From Actinoplanes xinjiangensis (GTDB lineage Bacteria > Actinomycetota > Actinomycetes > Mycobacteriales > Micromonosporaceae), in the NCBI RefSeq assembly GCF_003148685.1, contig NZ_QGGR01000026.1, positions 1-64,000 on the forward strand: a stretch of 64,000 nucleotides of DNA, read 5' to 3'. A program made the position numbers and the translations under genes. The notes below the pieces were generated by a model. The model saw only the letters and a program-made list of their open reading frames with translations, had not been told where the DNA came from and searched no databases. Below are positions 1-8,276 of this stretch, piece by piece. Position 1 is the first letter of the stretch; each line of letters starts with the position of its first letter.

Positions 1-91
1 GAACCCACGACGAGGCTTTTCTATCGCTATGTCCTTCTAACCGAGCATGTTCCAGCCGGAGCCGTTACGTGCAGAACCTCTGCTTACGTGC

Positions 92-1621
92 TTAGTAGTC
101 CCAGGGCCGCCCGGTCTGCTGGTACTGGGCGACCGGGATCAGCTTGGCGTCGGGCTCCATCCGGTCCACGTAGAGCCGACCCTCCAGGTGGTCGATCTCG
201 TGGCTGATCAGCCGGGCCAGCGCCCGTTCGAAACTGGTGACCACCCGCGTCCCGTCGAACCGCGCGTGTTCCACGTCGATCCGCAGCGGACGCGGCACCA
301 GGCCCCGGTAGTCGAAGAACGACAGACAGCCTTCGTACTGCTCGTCGCACTCCGCGGACTCGCCGACGACCCGCGGGTTGAGCAGGACGACCGGGTCGAC
401 GTCGCGTTCCGGTGGGCGGACCACGGCGGCGGCCACCGGAACGCCGATCTGTGGCGCGGCGAGACCCACGCCTTTGCTGAACTCGTGCAGGTCCTCCAGG
501 CGGCCGAGTGAGGTGAGCAGCCGGGTGACCGCGTTGCGGGCGGCGGCTCCCTCGCGGGGCAGCTGGAAGTGGCGGGCCCGCTGCCGGAGCAGGTCGGACC
601 CACGCTGGATGATGCCGATGCCACGCATCCGGTGCGAGGCCCGGGGCAGGGCCGGCTCCGGAGGCCCGGTCTCCTCGTAGACCGGCGCCTCGGCGCCGCG
701 GTACCGCCATTCCAGCCGGTATCGCGCGTTGAGCAGGGGCGCGTCGGTTGACCACTCGAAAATGGCGCGACCTCCCTCGGTGCGGCGTTCCAACGGGGTA
801 CGGACGGGCACCTCGGCGGCGAGGGACGCCTCCACACCCCAGACCTGGGGTTCGAAGCTCTCCGGGAAGTTCAGCCGCACGGTCAGCGACCGGGTCGGCA
901 GGCGGACGGCGCGCTGGAACCACTGGCCCCACTTCTCCTCGCCGACCGTGTACGCGTACTCGATGACGGTCCGTTCGCCGGGATAGAGCGGGAACTGTCC
1001 GCGGGAGTTGGCGAACATCAGCCAGATCTCCTTGGACGCGTCCCGGTCGAGTTTGACCCGCCAGATCATGGTCTCGGCCGCGGCGCCCTCACCGGCGAAC
1101 GCCTCCACGTCCATCTCGTCGAAGGTGAGCGGGTTCTCCCGGTGGTGGCGGTTGGAGCCGGCCGGGTCGTGCGGGTACCGATCGACGGAGATCTTGGCGA
1201 GGTAACGGGTGACCGGTTCCACCCCGGCGTTGTAGAGCCATCGCTGGACACGGCAGCGGTAGGCGCCGTCGGTGTAGGCCAGCTCGGCGACCTCACGCTC
1301 GACGATCAGGCCGGTGCCGGGCGGTAGCCACTGAACCGGCACCGGAGGGTCACGGTGCGGACCGGTGGCGCGGGCGTGGCGAAGTTCGTCGTACTCCTGG
1401 AATCTCTGCCAGATGGCGCCGCCGGCGCCGAGGACGGCTTCCGCCCGGCGGGCGAAGTCCTCGGTGGGTTTGTGCCGGCGTCCCTCGACATGGCTGACGT
1501 AGGAGGGATCGAAGCCCATGCGCGCGGCGAGCTGCTTCTTGGTCATCCCGCGCTCGGTCCGCCATTGCGCAAGCGCCGTGACGAACTGATCTGCGGCCCT
1601 TTCAATGGGCGAGGTGGTCAT
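92..1621 (-). CDS. XRE-type HTH regulator fused to peptide deformylase
   Basis: The 509-residue product has an N-terminal XRE/Cro helix-turn-helix (about residues 8-65, with the recognition region around GFDPSYVSHVEG), a middle region of about 250 residues that I cannot assign, and a C-terminal peptide deformylase domain. All three deformylase motifs are intact: GVGLAAPQIG (384-393), EGCLS (430-434) and HEIDH (474-478), supplying the metal-binding Cys and two His and the catalytic Glu. The family removes the formyl group from N-terminal formyl-Met. I start at the ATG at 1621 because AAGGGGA lies about 9 nt upstream; an ATG at 1678 lacks such a site. Deformylase alone is normally about 170-200 residues, so this is a fusion. 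It may be a DNA-binding regulator using a deformylase fold as sensor, or an accessory enzyme. Domain calls are secure, physiological role unknown. Confidence 0.9.
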   Translation of the reverse strand: MTTSPIERAADQFVTALAQWRTERGMTKKQLAARMGFDPSYVSHVEGRRHKPTEDFARRAEAVLGAGGAIWQRFQEYDELRHARATGPHRDPPVPVQWLPPGTGLIVEREVAELAYTDGAYRCRVQRWLYNAGVEPVTRYLAKISVDRYPHDPAGSNRHHRENPLTFDEMDVEAFAGEGAAAETMIWRVKLDRDASKEIWLMFANSRGQFPLYPGERTVIEYAYTVGEEKWGQWFQRAVRLPTRSLTVRLNFPESFEPQVWGVEASLAAEVPVRTPLERRTEGGRAIFEWSTDAPLLNARYRLEWRYRGAEAPVYEETGPPEPALPRASHRMRGIGIIQRGSDLLRQRARHFQLPREGAAARNAVTRLLTSLGRLEDLHEFSKGVGLAAPQIGVPVAAAVVRPPERDVDPVVLLNPRVVGESAECDEQYEGCLSFFDYRGLVPRPLRIDVEHARFDGTRVVTSFERALARLISHEIDHLEGRLYVDRMEPDAKLIPVAQYQQTGRPWDY

Positions 1622-1789
1622 CACGGATGTCCCCTTCGCGACGGCACGTTCAGTGTCGCTGGGATCTTGTGTCCCCAAGGAGCTAGTAGCGCGTTGCCGA
1701 CAGATACCTTGACGAATCAGGCAGCGCGGCCACGCTACGTTAAGTAATCATTACCTTGGGCATTCGCCCGAAAGATCCCCTTGGGTCGG

Positions 1790-1808
1790 TGTGGTTAGGC
1801 TACCCTTA
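1790..1808. promoter_or_regulatory. IdeR/DtxR-like iron box
   Basis: The 19 bases here match the DtxR/IdeR consensus TTAGGTTAGGCTAACCTAA at about 15 of 19 positions, including an unbroken TTAGGCTA core. It lies just upstream of a FhuF-type ferric reductase, the expected position for Fe-dependent repression. A second imperfect dyad containing GTAATCATTAC lies about 45 bp further upstream and may be a weaker site. Function is inferred from motif and context. Confidence 0.65.
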
Positions 1809-1818
1809 ACCGGGTACC

Positions 1819-2739
1819 GTGTGTCGTCGTGAGCCCCAGTCGCTCCACAAGAGCCGGCTCGCCACCATCCGCTTCAGCAAGCTCATCCGCGAGGAGTTGT
1901 GCGGTGACTCAGCGACGAGTGCCGCGGGCAGACGGCCGCCCGTGACCAGCATCACGATGGAGCTCACGCAGATCCGCCCCCGGCCGCTCGCCCCGGTCAC
2001 CGCGACTCTGCGCGCCATGTTCGGCACCAGCACCGAGGTCCCCGGGCTCGCCCCCGACCTGGTCGTCCGCGACCTGGCCGGCTGGACGCCCACGGCCCGG
2101 CTCGCCGACGTGCACGCCGACACGCTCCTGGACGCCGCACGCCGCCGGTGGAATGCCCAGCCGCACGCCGCCGCCGCACTCGCCTGGAAGGCGTACACGT
2201 ACTGGCTGGCCCTGCCCGCCGTCCTCGGCTGGGCCTCCGCGCGACGGGTGCCGCTGCTCACCGCCACCGACACGCTCATGCGCTTCGACGACCCGCGCCC
2301 GCTGATCACTCTCGGCATGCGCCCCGACATCCCGGTCGCCGTTCTGCCGCACGACCCGCTCGCGCTCTCCGGCCTCCCGCAGGTCAAGGTCGTCGCCGAC
2401 GAAGAGGCCCTGCTGACCGAATTCCGTCGCAGCCTCCTCGACCAGCACCTCACCCCGCTGCTCGACGCCCTCCACGGCCGGGTCCGCCTCGGCAAGCGCA
2501 CCCTGCTCGGCTCGCTCGCCTCCGGCATCGCCTACGGCGTCCTGCGCTCCGCCGACACCGTCCCCGGCTCCTCCGCCGACACGATCGACCGTCTGCTCGG
2601 CGCCTTCGGCGTCCGCGACCTGATCGAACTGCACCCCGGACACCAGGGCAAACTCGAAGTACAGCGCAAGACCTGCTGCCTGGCCTTCACCCTGCCGCAG
2701 CCCAAGGTCTGCCCGGGCTGCTGCATCAAAACCGCTTAG
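1819..2739 (+). CDS. FhuF-like ferric iron reductase, [2Fe-2S] protein
   Basis: The C-terminus carries the FhuF-type cysteine cluster: CC at 286-287, C298 and CC at 301-302, i.e. C-C-x10-C-x2-C, which in this family ligates a [2Fe-2S] centre that reduces ferric siderophore complexes in the cytosol. The remainder resembles FhuF-like siderophore reductases. The long reading uses a GTG at 1819, 11 nt after an iron box; neither it nor the internal ATG at 1957 (260-residue product) has a good ribosome binding site, so the start is uncertain. No siderophore biosynthesis or uptake gene adjoins it in this window. Repression under iron-replete conditions is inferred from the upstream operator. Confidence 0.8.
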   Translation: MCRREPQSLHKSRLATIRFSKLIREELCGDSATSAAGRRPPVTSITMELTQIRPRPLAPVTATLRAMFGTSTEVPGLAPDLVVRDLAGWTPTARLADVHADTLLDAARRRWNAQPHAAAALAWKAYTYWLALPAVLGWASARRVPLLTATDTLMRFDDPRPLITLGMRPDIPVAVLPHDPLALSGLPQVKVVADEEALLTEFRRSLLDQHLTPLLDALHGRVRLGKRTLLGSLASGIAYGVLRSADTVPGSSADTIDRLLGAFGVRDLIELHPGHQGKLEVQRKTCCLAFTLPQPKVCPGCCIKTA

Positions 2740-2840
2740 TCGTACGAGCTACGCACAGTCCCGTGGCATCCGGGGCGACGCAGGCGATCCTCCTGCCCGA
2801 CAGGGCGCCGCCGGGCGTATGCGACGGTCACCGCCAACCC

Positions 2841-2897
2841 TCGGCTGGTTCTCACCGCTGTCTCAAGGCCTCTGAGACAGCGGTGAGAACCAGCCGA
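2841..2897. repeat. 25-bp-arm perfect hairpin repeat, single copy
   Basis: Two exactly complementary 25-base arms (2841-2865 and 2873-2897) are separated by 7 bases. The arm begins TCGGCTGGTTCTCACCGCTG. It sits between the convergent fhuF-like gene and the GT-C gene, so it could act as a bidirectional terminator, although no U-tract follows. Five diverged copies of the same hairpin occur in tandem at 23953-24255, so it is a repeat family rather than a one-off terminator. Confidence 0.9.
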
Positions 2898-2936
2898 AGC
2901 TTTCGGGCGGCACGGCCGTCCGACCCGACTCGTGCC

Positions 2937-3040
2937 GATCCGGCCCCACTCGGCCGATCCAGCCCGACTCGGCCGATCCGGCCCAACTCGGCCGATCCAG
3001 CCCAACTCGGCCGACCCGGCCCTCGGCCGATCCGGCCCGA
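2937..3040. repeat. 19-bp tandem repeat, about five and a half units
   Basis: Four consecutive 19-bp units of the form GATCCRGCCCRACTCGGCC start at 2937, 2956, 2975 and 2994 (the first has a C in the last variable position). A shortened 16-bp unit at 3013 and a partial unit at 3029 follow. The array lies directly beside the long hairpin, in the 372-bp gap between the fhuF-like gene and the GT-C gene. I see no credible coding sequence in that gap. Role unknown; it is downstream of both genes. Confidence 0.85.
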
Positions 3041-3111
3041 ACAACCCGGTGCGGCCTGAATCTTGGCCAGGCCGGACCGCGGGCCGGTCGGATGAGCGCC
3101 GATCGGGTGGA

Positions 3112-5088
3112 TCAGTAGGGCTCGCCGCCGGCGAGTACCGCCTCGGGGTCGTCGACCAGGTGGCGGACGTCCCAGACCCAGGCGCCGCCGGTCCAGGTGG
3201 GGCGGAAGCCCACCAGGTCGGACATGGTCCGGAGCATCTCGATGTCGCGGGGCTGCGGAGTCAGCACCACCACGGCCGCCTTCCAGAAGCGCAGGTCGGC
3301 CAGCGCCATCTCCCGGCGGGTGTCGTTGATCTCCGGGATCGGGTTGCCCTGCTTGATCGAGGTGATCAGTCCGCTGGTCGGGCGCCACGGTGGTGCGAAC
3401 ATCGCGGTCCGGTCCTGCGGATTCTGCGGGTTCTGGGCGGGCAGCAGCGCGTACGCCCCGGCGATACGCAGGTCCTGGCCGGTCTCGGCGGCCCAGCGCA
3501 GCGGGTCGGGGTAGACGCTGTCCGGCAGCGGCAGGGCGACCAGGGTGTGCCGGTCGTCGACGTACGCCCGCCAGGCTCCGGAGGTGATGAACGTGGGCAC
3601 AGGGTCCATCGCGACCGTGGCCAGCGGCTTCGGGATCAGCGGGACCAGTGCCATGGCGACCGCGGTGATCATCGCGACGCGGACCGGGCCGCGCGACGCC
3701 GGCTGGCTGCGGATCATGTCGGCCGCGCGCTGGCAGCCCAGGGCGAGGACGATGCCGACGATCGGGGCGATCGCCATGGCCCAGCGGGTGGGTACCGCCG
3801 AGTCGAGCACCGGGATGCTGTGCAGCGCGGCCCAGATGCCGGGAACGCCGGTGTCGACGCCGTTGAGCACGACCCTGGGACCCAGCGACATGGCCGCGAA
3901 GAGCAGCGCGATGCCGCCGAGGACCAGCACCGCCGCGGACCGCCGCAGCCAGATCAGCAAGCCGGCGAAGAGGACGATCAGGCCCCAGCCGAAGAAGGCG
4001 TTCTCCTCGGCCGGGTTCTGGGTGAGGCGGCTGGCGATCGTGGCGTCGCCGGCCACCGAGTGCCGGGAGTAGGCGGTGAACGACGCGAGGTCGGCGCCGA
4101 ACGCCCGAACGTATTCGGACAGGCCCTGGTAGCTCTGCGGACCGAAGAACTGGACGCTGAGCGGGTAGGCGAGCACGGCCAGGGTGGCGGCCGCGGTGAC
4201 ACCGAGCGCGCGCAGGAACGGCAGCGCCTCGCCGGGGTGGCGGCGGCGCCGGACGACCGCCATGACCGCGCAGAAGAACCCGAGCCCGACCGCGGTCATG
4301 AAGAGGATCTCGAGGTTGATGAACGCCTGCCAGACCAGGAGGCCGGCGAGGATCAGCCCGTTCCGCAGCGCCCGGCCGCGGACCCGGAGCTCCAGGGTGC
4401 GCCAGATGATCAGCGGAACGAGGAACTGCGAGACGATGTTGGGGTGGCCGCCGGCGTGCGAGACCATGCTCGGCGCGAAGGTGCAGAAGAGGGCACCCAC
4501 CCAGGCCGCTGCCCGAGATGTGACGAACCTGCGCGAGAGTACCAAATACCACGACGCGCCGGTGAATGCCAATGCGCCGGTGAGAAATACGTTGAACGCC
4601 ACATGCGGGCCGAACAGAAGAGTGATGGGCGTCAGTGGCAAGGAAACGGCCAACACCGAGGTGTTGGCCATCATGTTCACCCCGTCGGGGTAATTCATGC
4701 GGTCCGAGAAGAACGGATAGACGCCATCGGTGAGCACGCGCGCACCGTGCGCCAGCATCCACTCGAAGAAAGCCTGATCCTGCGGATCATCACGCAGTTC
4801 ATGATCAAGATTGAGCCACACAGGGGCGGTGAGGTAGAGCGCAACAGCAAGGAGACTCGCCAGCGCAACAACATCCCGCCACGTGAGCAAACGGCGCCAC
4901 GAAGGGCGTCCCACCTGCTCTTCGGCAGCCTCGAGGGTGGGCGCGGCAATGGCCGGCGCGGCCACCGCGACACTCGCCCCGAGGGCTATCAGCTCCGCGT
5001 CCAGGTCGTCGTCGGCGGTCACTTGGCGCGGCGGCAGAACGTTCTCGCCGGTCGACTGGCCTGTCGAGTCAAAACCCGTAATCGTCAT
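3112..5088 (-). CDS. GT-C-like multi-pass membrane glycosyltransferase
   Basis: This 658-residue protein has a cytosolic N-terminus of about 70 residues followed by about a dozen hydrophobic segments. The first extracytoplasmic loop after the first membrane span is acidic (HELRDDPQDQAFFEW), as in GT-C glycosyltransferases that use polyprenyl-phosphate sugars outside the membrane. The C-terminal third is a less hydrophobic extracytoplasmic domain. I start at the ATG at 5088, preceded by AGGGTGG with 8-nt spacing; a GTG at 5100 would add four residues. It is divergent from a methyltransferase gene and convergent with the fhuF-like gene. The GT-C assignment rests on topology and the acidic loop, so donor and acceptor are unknown. 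Confidence 0.65.
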   Translation of the reverse strand: MTITGFDSTGQSTGENVLPPRQVTADDDLDAELIALGASVAVAAPAIAAPTLEAAEEQVGRPSWRRLLTWRDVVALASLLAVALYLTAPVWLNLDHELRDDPQDQAFFEWMLAHGARVLTDGVYPFFSDRMNYPDGVNMMANTSVLAVSLPLTPITLLFGPHVAFNVFLTGALAFTGASWYLVLSRRFVTSRAAAWVGALFCTFAPSMVSHAGGHPNIVSQFLVPLIIWRTLELRVRGRALRNGLILAGLLVWQAFINLEILFMTAVGLGFFCAVMAVVRRRRHPGEALPFLRALGVTAAATLAVLAYPLSVQFFGPQSYQGLSEYVRAFGADLASFTAYSRHSVAGDATIASRLTQNPAEENAFFGWGLIVLFAGLLIWLRRSAAVLVLGGIALLFAAMSLGPRVVLNGVDTGVPGIWAALHSIPVLDSAVPTRWAMAIAPIVGIVLALGCQRAADMIRSQPASRGPVRVAMITAVAMALVPLIPKPLATVAMDPVPTFITSGAWRAYVDDRHTLVALPLPDSVYPDPLRWAAETGQDLRIAGAYALLPAQNPQNPQDRTAMFAPPWRPTSGLITSIKQGNPIPEINDTRREMALADLRFWKAAVVVLTPQPRDIEMLRTMSDLVGFRPTWTGGAWVWDVRHLVDDPEAVLAGGEPY

Positions 5089-5365
5089 AGCATCGGCCAC
5101 CCTAACCGAGGTTTACGAGAAGCCAGCGGTGTGCGCCCCAGGCGTGATAGAGCCGATATGTACGCGTGTTTTCCGCGTGTCCGAGGAGGTGACCACCCGG
5201 TGAACTCCCAGTGGGGTAACCCCCGCGAGTACCGGGCCTCGCTATGTCTCAATCAGGCCAAAAAATCGGTGGTGACCAGCGCCCAACTTTCGGATAGGCG
5301 CGTCAAGTGGTTAACTTCAGCGGTCCCGCTGTCACTCAGATCGGCAAGATGAGGGAACCTCACCT

Positions 5366-6079
5366 ATGGCAGACATCACTGGAGACCAGCGGATCCAGTC
5401 CGAAGTGCTCGAAGGCCTCGCCACCGCGGTGAACCACCGCAGGTGGTTCGTCGAGCTCGCTCTCCCGCATCTGGGGGACAACCCCATCGAAATCGGTAGC
5501 GGTCTCGGCGACTACGCGATCGAGTGGGCCGAGCACCTGCCTAAATTCACCGCGACCGAGGCGGACCCCGATCGACTCGTCCTGCTCAAGGAGCGGATGG
5601 CGGAGTACGCGAACATCGACGTGAAGCAGATGCTGCTTCCGGTCGAGAACCCCGCGGGGGAGTACAGCGCCGCCGTTTCCTACAACGTGCTCGAGCACAT
5701 CGAGGATCACGTCGGCGCGCTGCGCAGCATGAAGGAGCTGGTCCGCCCCGGCGGCAAGGTGATCATCATCGTCCCGGCGTTCATGTTCGCGATGAGCCAG
5801 GTCGACATCGCCACCGGGCACATCCGCCGCTACACGAAGAAGACGCTGAGCGCCGCCTTCGTCGAGGCCGGCCTGGAGATCGAGAAGATCCACTACGCGA
5901 ACGCACTGGGCCTGATCGGCTACTACACCGCGACCAGCATCTTCAAGCTGGCCCCCAAGGAGGGGCCGATGGTGAAGGTGTATGACTCGCTGGTGCTGCC
6001 GGTGACCAAGGCGGCCGAGCGTGTCGTCCGGCCGCCGTTCGGTCAGTCGGTCTTCTGCGTGGCCCGCTCACCCCGCTGA
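5366..6079 (+). CDS. Class I SAM-dependent methyltransferase
   Basis: The 237-residue product has a Rossmann-type SAM-binding core with glycine-rich motif I (IEIGSGLGDY, 41-50), an acidic residue at the end of the next strand (TEADPDR) and the SYNVLEHIEDH segment typical of methyltransferase 11/12 type proteins. The ATG at 5366 is preceded by GAGGGA about 11 nt upstream. A strong hairpin terminator follows directly. The substrate cannot be read from sequence. Its neighbour, a divergently transcribed GT-C membrane protein, hints at glycan or lipid modification, but that is only context. Confidence 0.85.
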   Translation: MADITGDQRIQSEVLEGLATAVNHRRWFVELALPHLGDNPIEIGSGLGDYAIEWAEHLPKFTATEADPDRLVLLKERMAEYANIDVKQMLLPVENPAGEYSAAVSYNVLEHIEDHVGALRSMKELVRPGGKVIIIVPAFMFAMSQVDIATGHIRRYTKKTLSAAFVEAGLEIEKIHYANALGLIGYYTATSIFKLAPKEGPMVKVYDSLVLPVTKAAERVVRPPFGQSVFCVARSPR

Positions 6080-6091
6080 TCAACGTCAATC

Positions 6092-6117
6092 AGGCCGCCG
6101 GCTCACGCCGGCGGCCT
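6092..6117 (+). terminator. Intrinsic terminator after methyltransferase
   Basis: A 10-bp perfect stem (AGGCCGCCGG paired with CCGGCGGCCT) with a 6-base loop and a short T-containing tail begins 13 nt after the methyltransferase stop. It lies between two convergent genes and may serve both. Confidence 0.75.
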
Positions 6118-6130
6118 CTTGCGTTGTCTC

Positions 6131-6661
6131 TCAGCCCCGCACCTGGAAGGTCGGGCGGACGGTGGCCCGCGCCACGGTGTGGAACGCCAGGTTGAAACCG
6201 ACGTAGGCGGGCGACGCGTCCGGTGTCACCTCGAGACGGTCGACGTCGATCGCGTGCACCGCGAACACATAGCGGTGCGGGCGGTCGCCGGGCGGCGGGG
6301 CCGCACCACCGTAGGCACGGTCGCCGTAGTCGCTGCGCACGCAGAACGCGCCCTCCGGCAGCGGGTCGACGCCGCGCTCGAGCGACGTCACCGACACCGG
6401 CAGGTTCACCAGCACCCAGTGCCAGAAGCCGCTGCCGGTGGGTGCGTCCGGGTCGAAGCAGGTCACCACGAAACCGCGCGTCTCGGCCGGGAACCCGGAC
6501 CAGGAGAGCTGCGGCGACAGGTTCTTCCCGCCGACGCTGGTGTGCGCGTACATCTCGTCGAGGGGCTGCCCGTCCGTCACGTCCGTGCTGGTCACCGTGA
6601 AGGACGGGACCGGTGGCAGGACATCGTAGGGATCGGGCGCCGTGGCGCGGTCAAGACTCAT
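6131..6661 (-). CDS. YbhB/YbcL-family (PEBP, Raf kinase inhibitor-like) protein
   Basis: The 176-residue protein contains the phosphatidylethanolamine-binding protein signature DPDAP (70-74) followed by GFWHW (78-82) and a HRYVF segment near residue 130, which together form the family's anion-binding pocket. There is no signal peptide, so it is probably cytosolic. Bacterial members have no settled function. It stands alone: convergent with the methyltransferase across a terminator, with about 300 bp of non-coding sequence behind it. Confidence 0.9.
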   Translation of the reverse strand: MSLDRATAPDPYDVLPPVPSFTVTSTDVTDGQPLDEMYAHTSVGGKNLSPQLSWSGFPAETRGFVVTCFDPDAPTGSGFWHWVLVNLPVSVTSLERGVDPLPEGAFCVRSDYGDRAYGGAAPPPGDRPHRYVFAVHAIDVDRLEVTPDASPAYVGFNLAFHTVARATVRPTFQVRG

Positions 6662-6966
6662 GGATGGCCTCCGGCGTGGTCACTGAAACTGATCCGGTTT
6701 TCCCACGATGGGCAGAGACTAACCGTTCGACGTGTCGAGCGCCTTTCGTCCCCATTGCCGTACGTGGTCACTCGTACGGGTAAACGCACAGGTGGTGCGC
6801 ATGGGTCGACCCGCTCTCGGTAATGCTTCTGTCAGACATCCGACCGGGTGTGTGCGGCAGAGATCCCCGCGCCTGGTCGTGATCGATCGTCGCGTTTGCA
6901 GTCGCGGCGATCAGCGAGTCGGCACCCGTCGGTTCTGGCGGGTGCTGACTGCTGTCCACGGGTGTC
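6662..6966. other. Non-coding gap upstream of PEBP gene
   Basis: No convincing gene is visible in these 305 bases. They should hold the promoter of the PEBP gene on its side. There is a short dyad at 6758-6779 (CCGTACG and CGTACGG, 8 bases apart). A stem-loop at 6918-6949 (11-bp arms, one mismatch) lies just past the NlpC/P60 stop and probably terminates that gene. Confidence 0.5.
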
Positions 6967-8115
6967 TCACTTCAGCCGGGACACCGACAATCCGCGGTAG
7001 ACCTTGCGGTAGACCACACCGGTACGGCTGTTCCCCGCGTCGATCATCATCCCGCGGCCCATGTAGATGCCCACGTGACCGCGACCGACCACCAGATCGC
7101 CGGGACGGGCCTGGGACCGCGACACCGACCGGGCCCGGCGGGCCTGCGCGCCGGACGAGTGCGGGAGGCTAAGGCCGGCCCTGGCGTACGCGCGCTTGGT
7201 GAACCCGGAGCAGTCGAAACCGCCCGGCCCCTCGCCACCACGGACGTACCGCTTGCCGACCTGCGACTTGGCGAACGCGATGACCGCGCGCATGTCCCGG
7301 GAGCCGCCGGACGACCGGAGCGACCGCACCGTGGTGGTCCGGCTGCTGCGGCGCACGGTGCCCCGGTCGGAGATCGTCACCCGCCGCTGCTGGACGGCGA
7401 CCCGCCTGCCGGCCGGACGCTCCACCCGGGCCCGTGTGGTGCGCACCGCGCGGATCTCCCGGGTGACCGGGCGCTCGGCGGCCTGACGGGCCCCCACCGG
7501 CCTGGTGGCGGCCCGGCGGGCCTCCACGGAGCGGACGGCGGCCCGGCGGGCCTCCAGGGGCCGGACAGCGCCCTCACGGACCTCCACGGGCCGGGTGACG
7601 CTCTGGCGGGCCTCCACGGGCCGGGTGACGCTCTGGCGGGCCTCCACCGGGCGTGCGGCCTGACGGGCGAGGGCGACGGGACGGCGGGAGACCGGAGATG
7701 GGCGGACCCGGGCGACGGGCCGCGCCGTGACGGCCCGGCGCGGTGCCACACGGGACACACGTTCGGCGGCCGCCGCGCGGGCCTCCAACCCGTCGCGTAC
7801 CGGCGACGCCTCGAACCCGGCGTCGAACCGGAGTTCGCGGAGCCGGTTCCACGGCGCCTGTGCCGTCACCGGCACCGACTCGCCGAGCTGTCGCTTCTGG
7901 ATCTCCGCGCCCAGCGGGTGATCCGCGAGGTCCGGTGTGACCGGCAGGGCCTGGAGCGGCGTGCTGACCGCTTCCGTGCCGTGCTCGACCTGGTCTGGGG
8001 CCGGTGCGATGACGGCCAGCGCAAGTGCGCCGGCGGTCAGTACCCGCCGCGTGGACGAACCGTGCAGTGTTGCCTCCGAAATAGGCCCGGGGCACTCACG
8101 CGAATCCCATCCCAA
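6967..8115 (-). CDS. Secreted NlpC/P60 cell-wall hydrolase with Arg-rich repeat linker
   Basis: The C-terminal 110 residues are an NlpC/P60 cysteine peptidase domain: catalytic Cys at about residue 302 in FDCSGF, His at about 347 in GHVGIYMG, and the third polar residue near 360. These enzymes cleave the stem peptides of peptidoglycan. The N-terminus has a hydrophobic export segment (about residues 20-40). Between them lies a basic linker with a roughly 10-residue degenerate repeat of the form RPVEARQSVT, about seven copies. The start is uncertain: the ATG at 8115 has no good ribosome binding site, while GGAGG stands five bases before an in-frame CTG at 8067 that would put the export signal at the extreme N-terminus. 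Confidence 0.85.
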   Translation of the reverse strand: MGWDSRECPGPISEATLHGSSTRRVLTAGALALAVIAPAPDQVEHGTEAVSTPLQALPVTPDLADHPLGAEIQKRQLGESVPVTAQAPWNRLRELRFDAGFEASPVRDGLEARAAAAERVSRVAPRRAVTARPVARVRPSPVSRRPVALARQAARPVEARQSVTRPVEARQSVTRPVEVREGAVRPLEARRAAVRSVEARRAATRPVGARQAAERPVTREIRAVRTTRARVERPAGRRVAVQQRRVTISDRGTVRRSSRTTTVRSLRSSGGSRDMRAVIAFAKSQVGKRYVRGGEGPGGFDCSGFTKRAYARAGLSLPHSSGAQARRARSVSRSQARPGDLVVGRGHVGIYMGRGMMIDAGNSRTGVVYRKVYRGLSVSRLK

Positions 8116-8276
8116 CGCGACCGATGCTGCCTGCCACGTTTATGCCACCGTCGAAGGTGGGCAATGGGAACCCGGACAACCGTGCTTATTCCGTGGACCA
8201 TGCCAACACAACATCGAATCCGCCGGGGCATGATTCACATAATTGATCCCCGATCACGATCCGATAAACGCTGTGT

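Noticed and set aside
2852..5352. Two very long reading frames opposite and alongside the GT-C gene
   Set aside because: They are Arg/Gly/Asp/Gln-rich shadows created by GC-biased codons; they show no domain motifs, and the GT-C reading has clear membrane helices.
5200..5352. 50-residue ORF before the methyltransferase
   Set aside because: GAGGAGG is 11 or more bases from the GTG, codon use is mixed and no homology is apparent; it is more likely leader sequence.
8116..8276. c-di-AMP (ydaO) riboswitch upstream of the NlpC/P60 gene
   Set aside because: The association is common in actinobacteria, but I could not find the conserved core sequences or matching helices on the coding strand.
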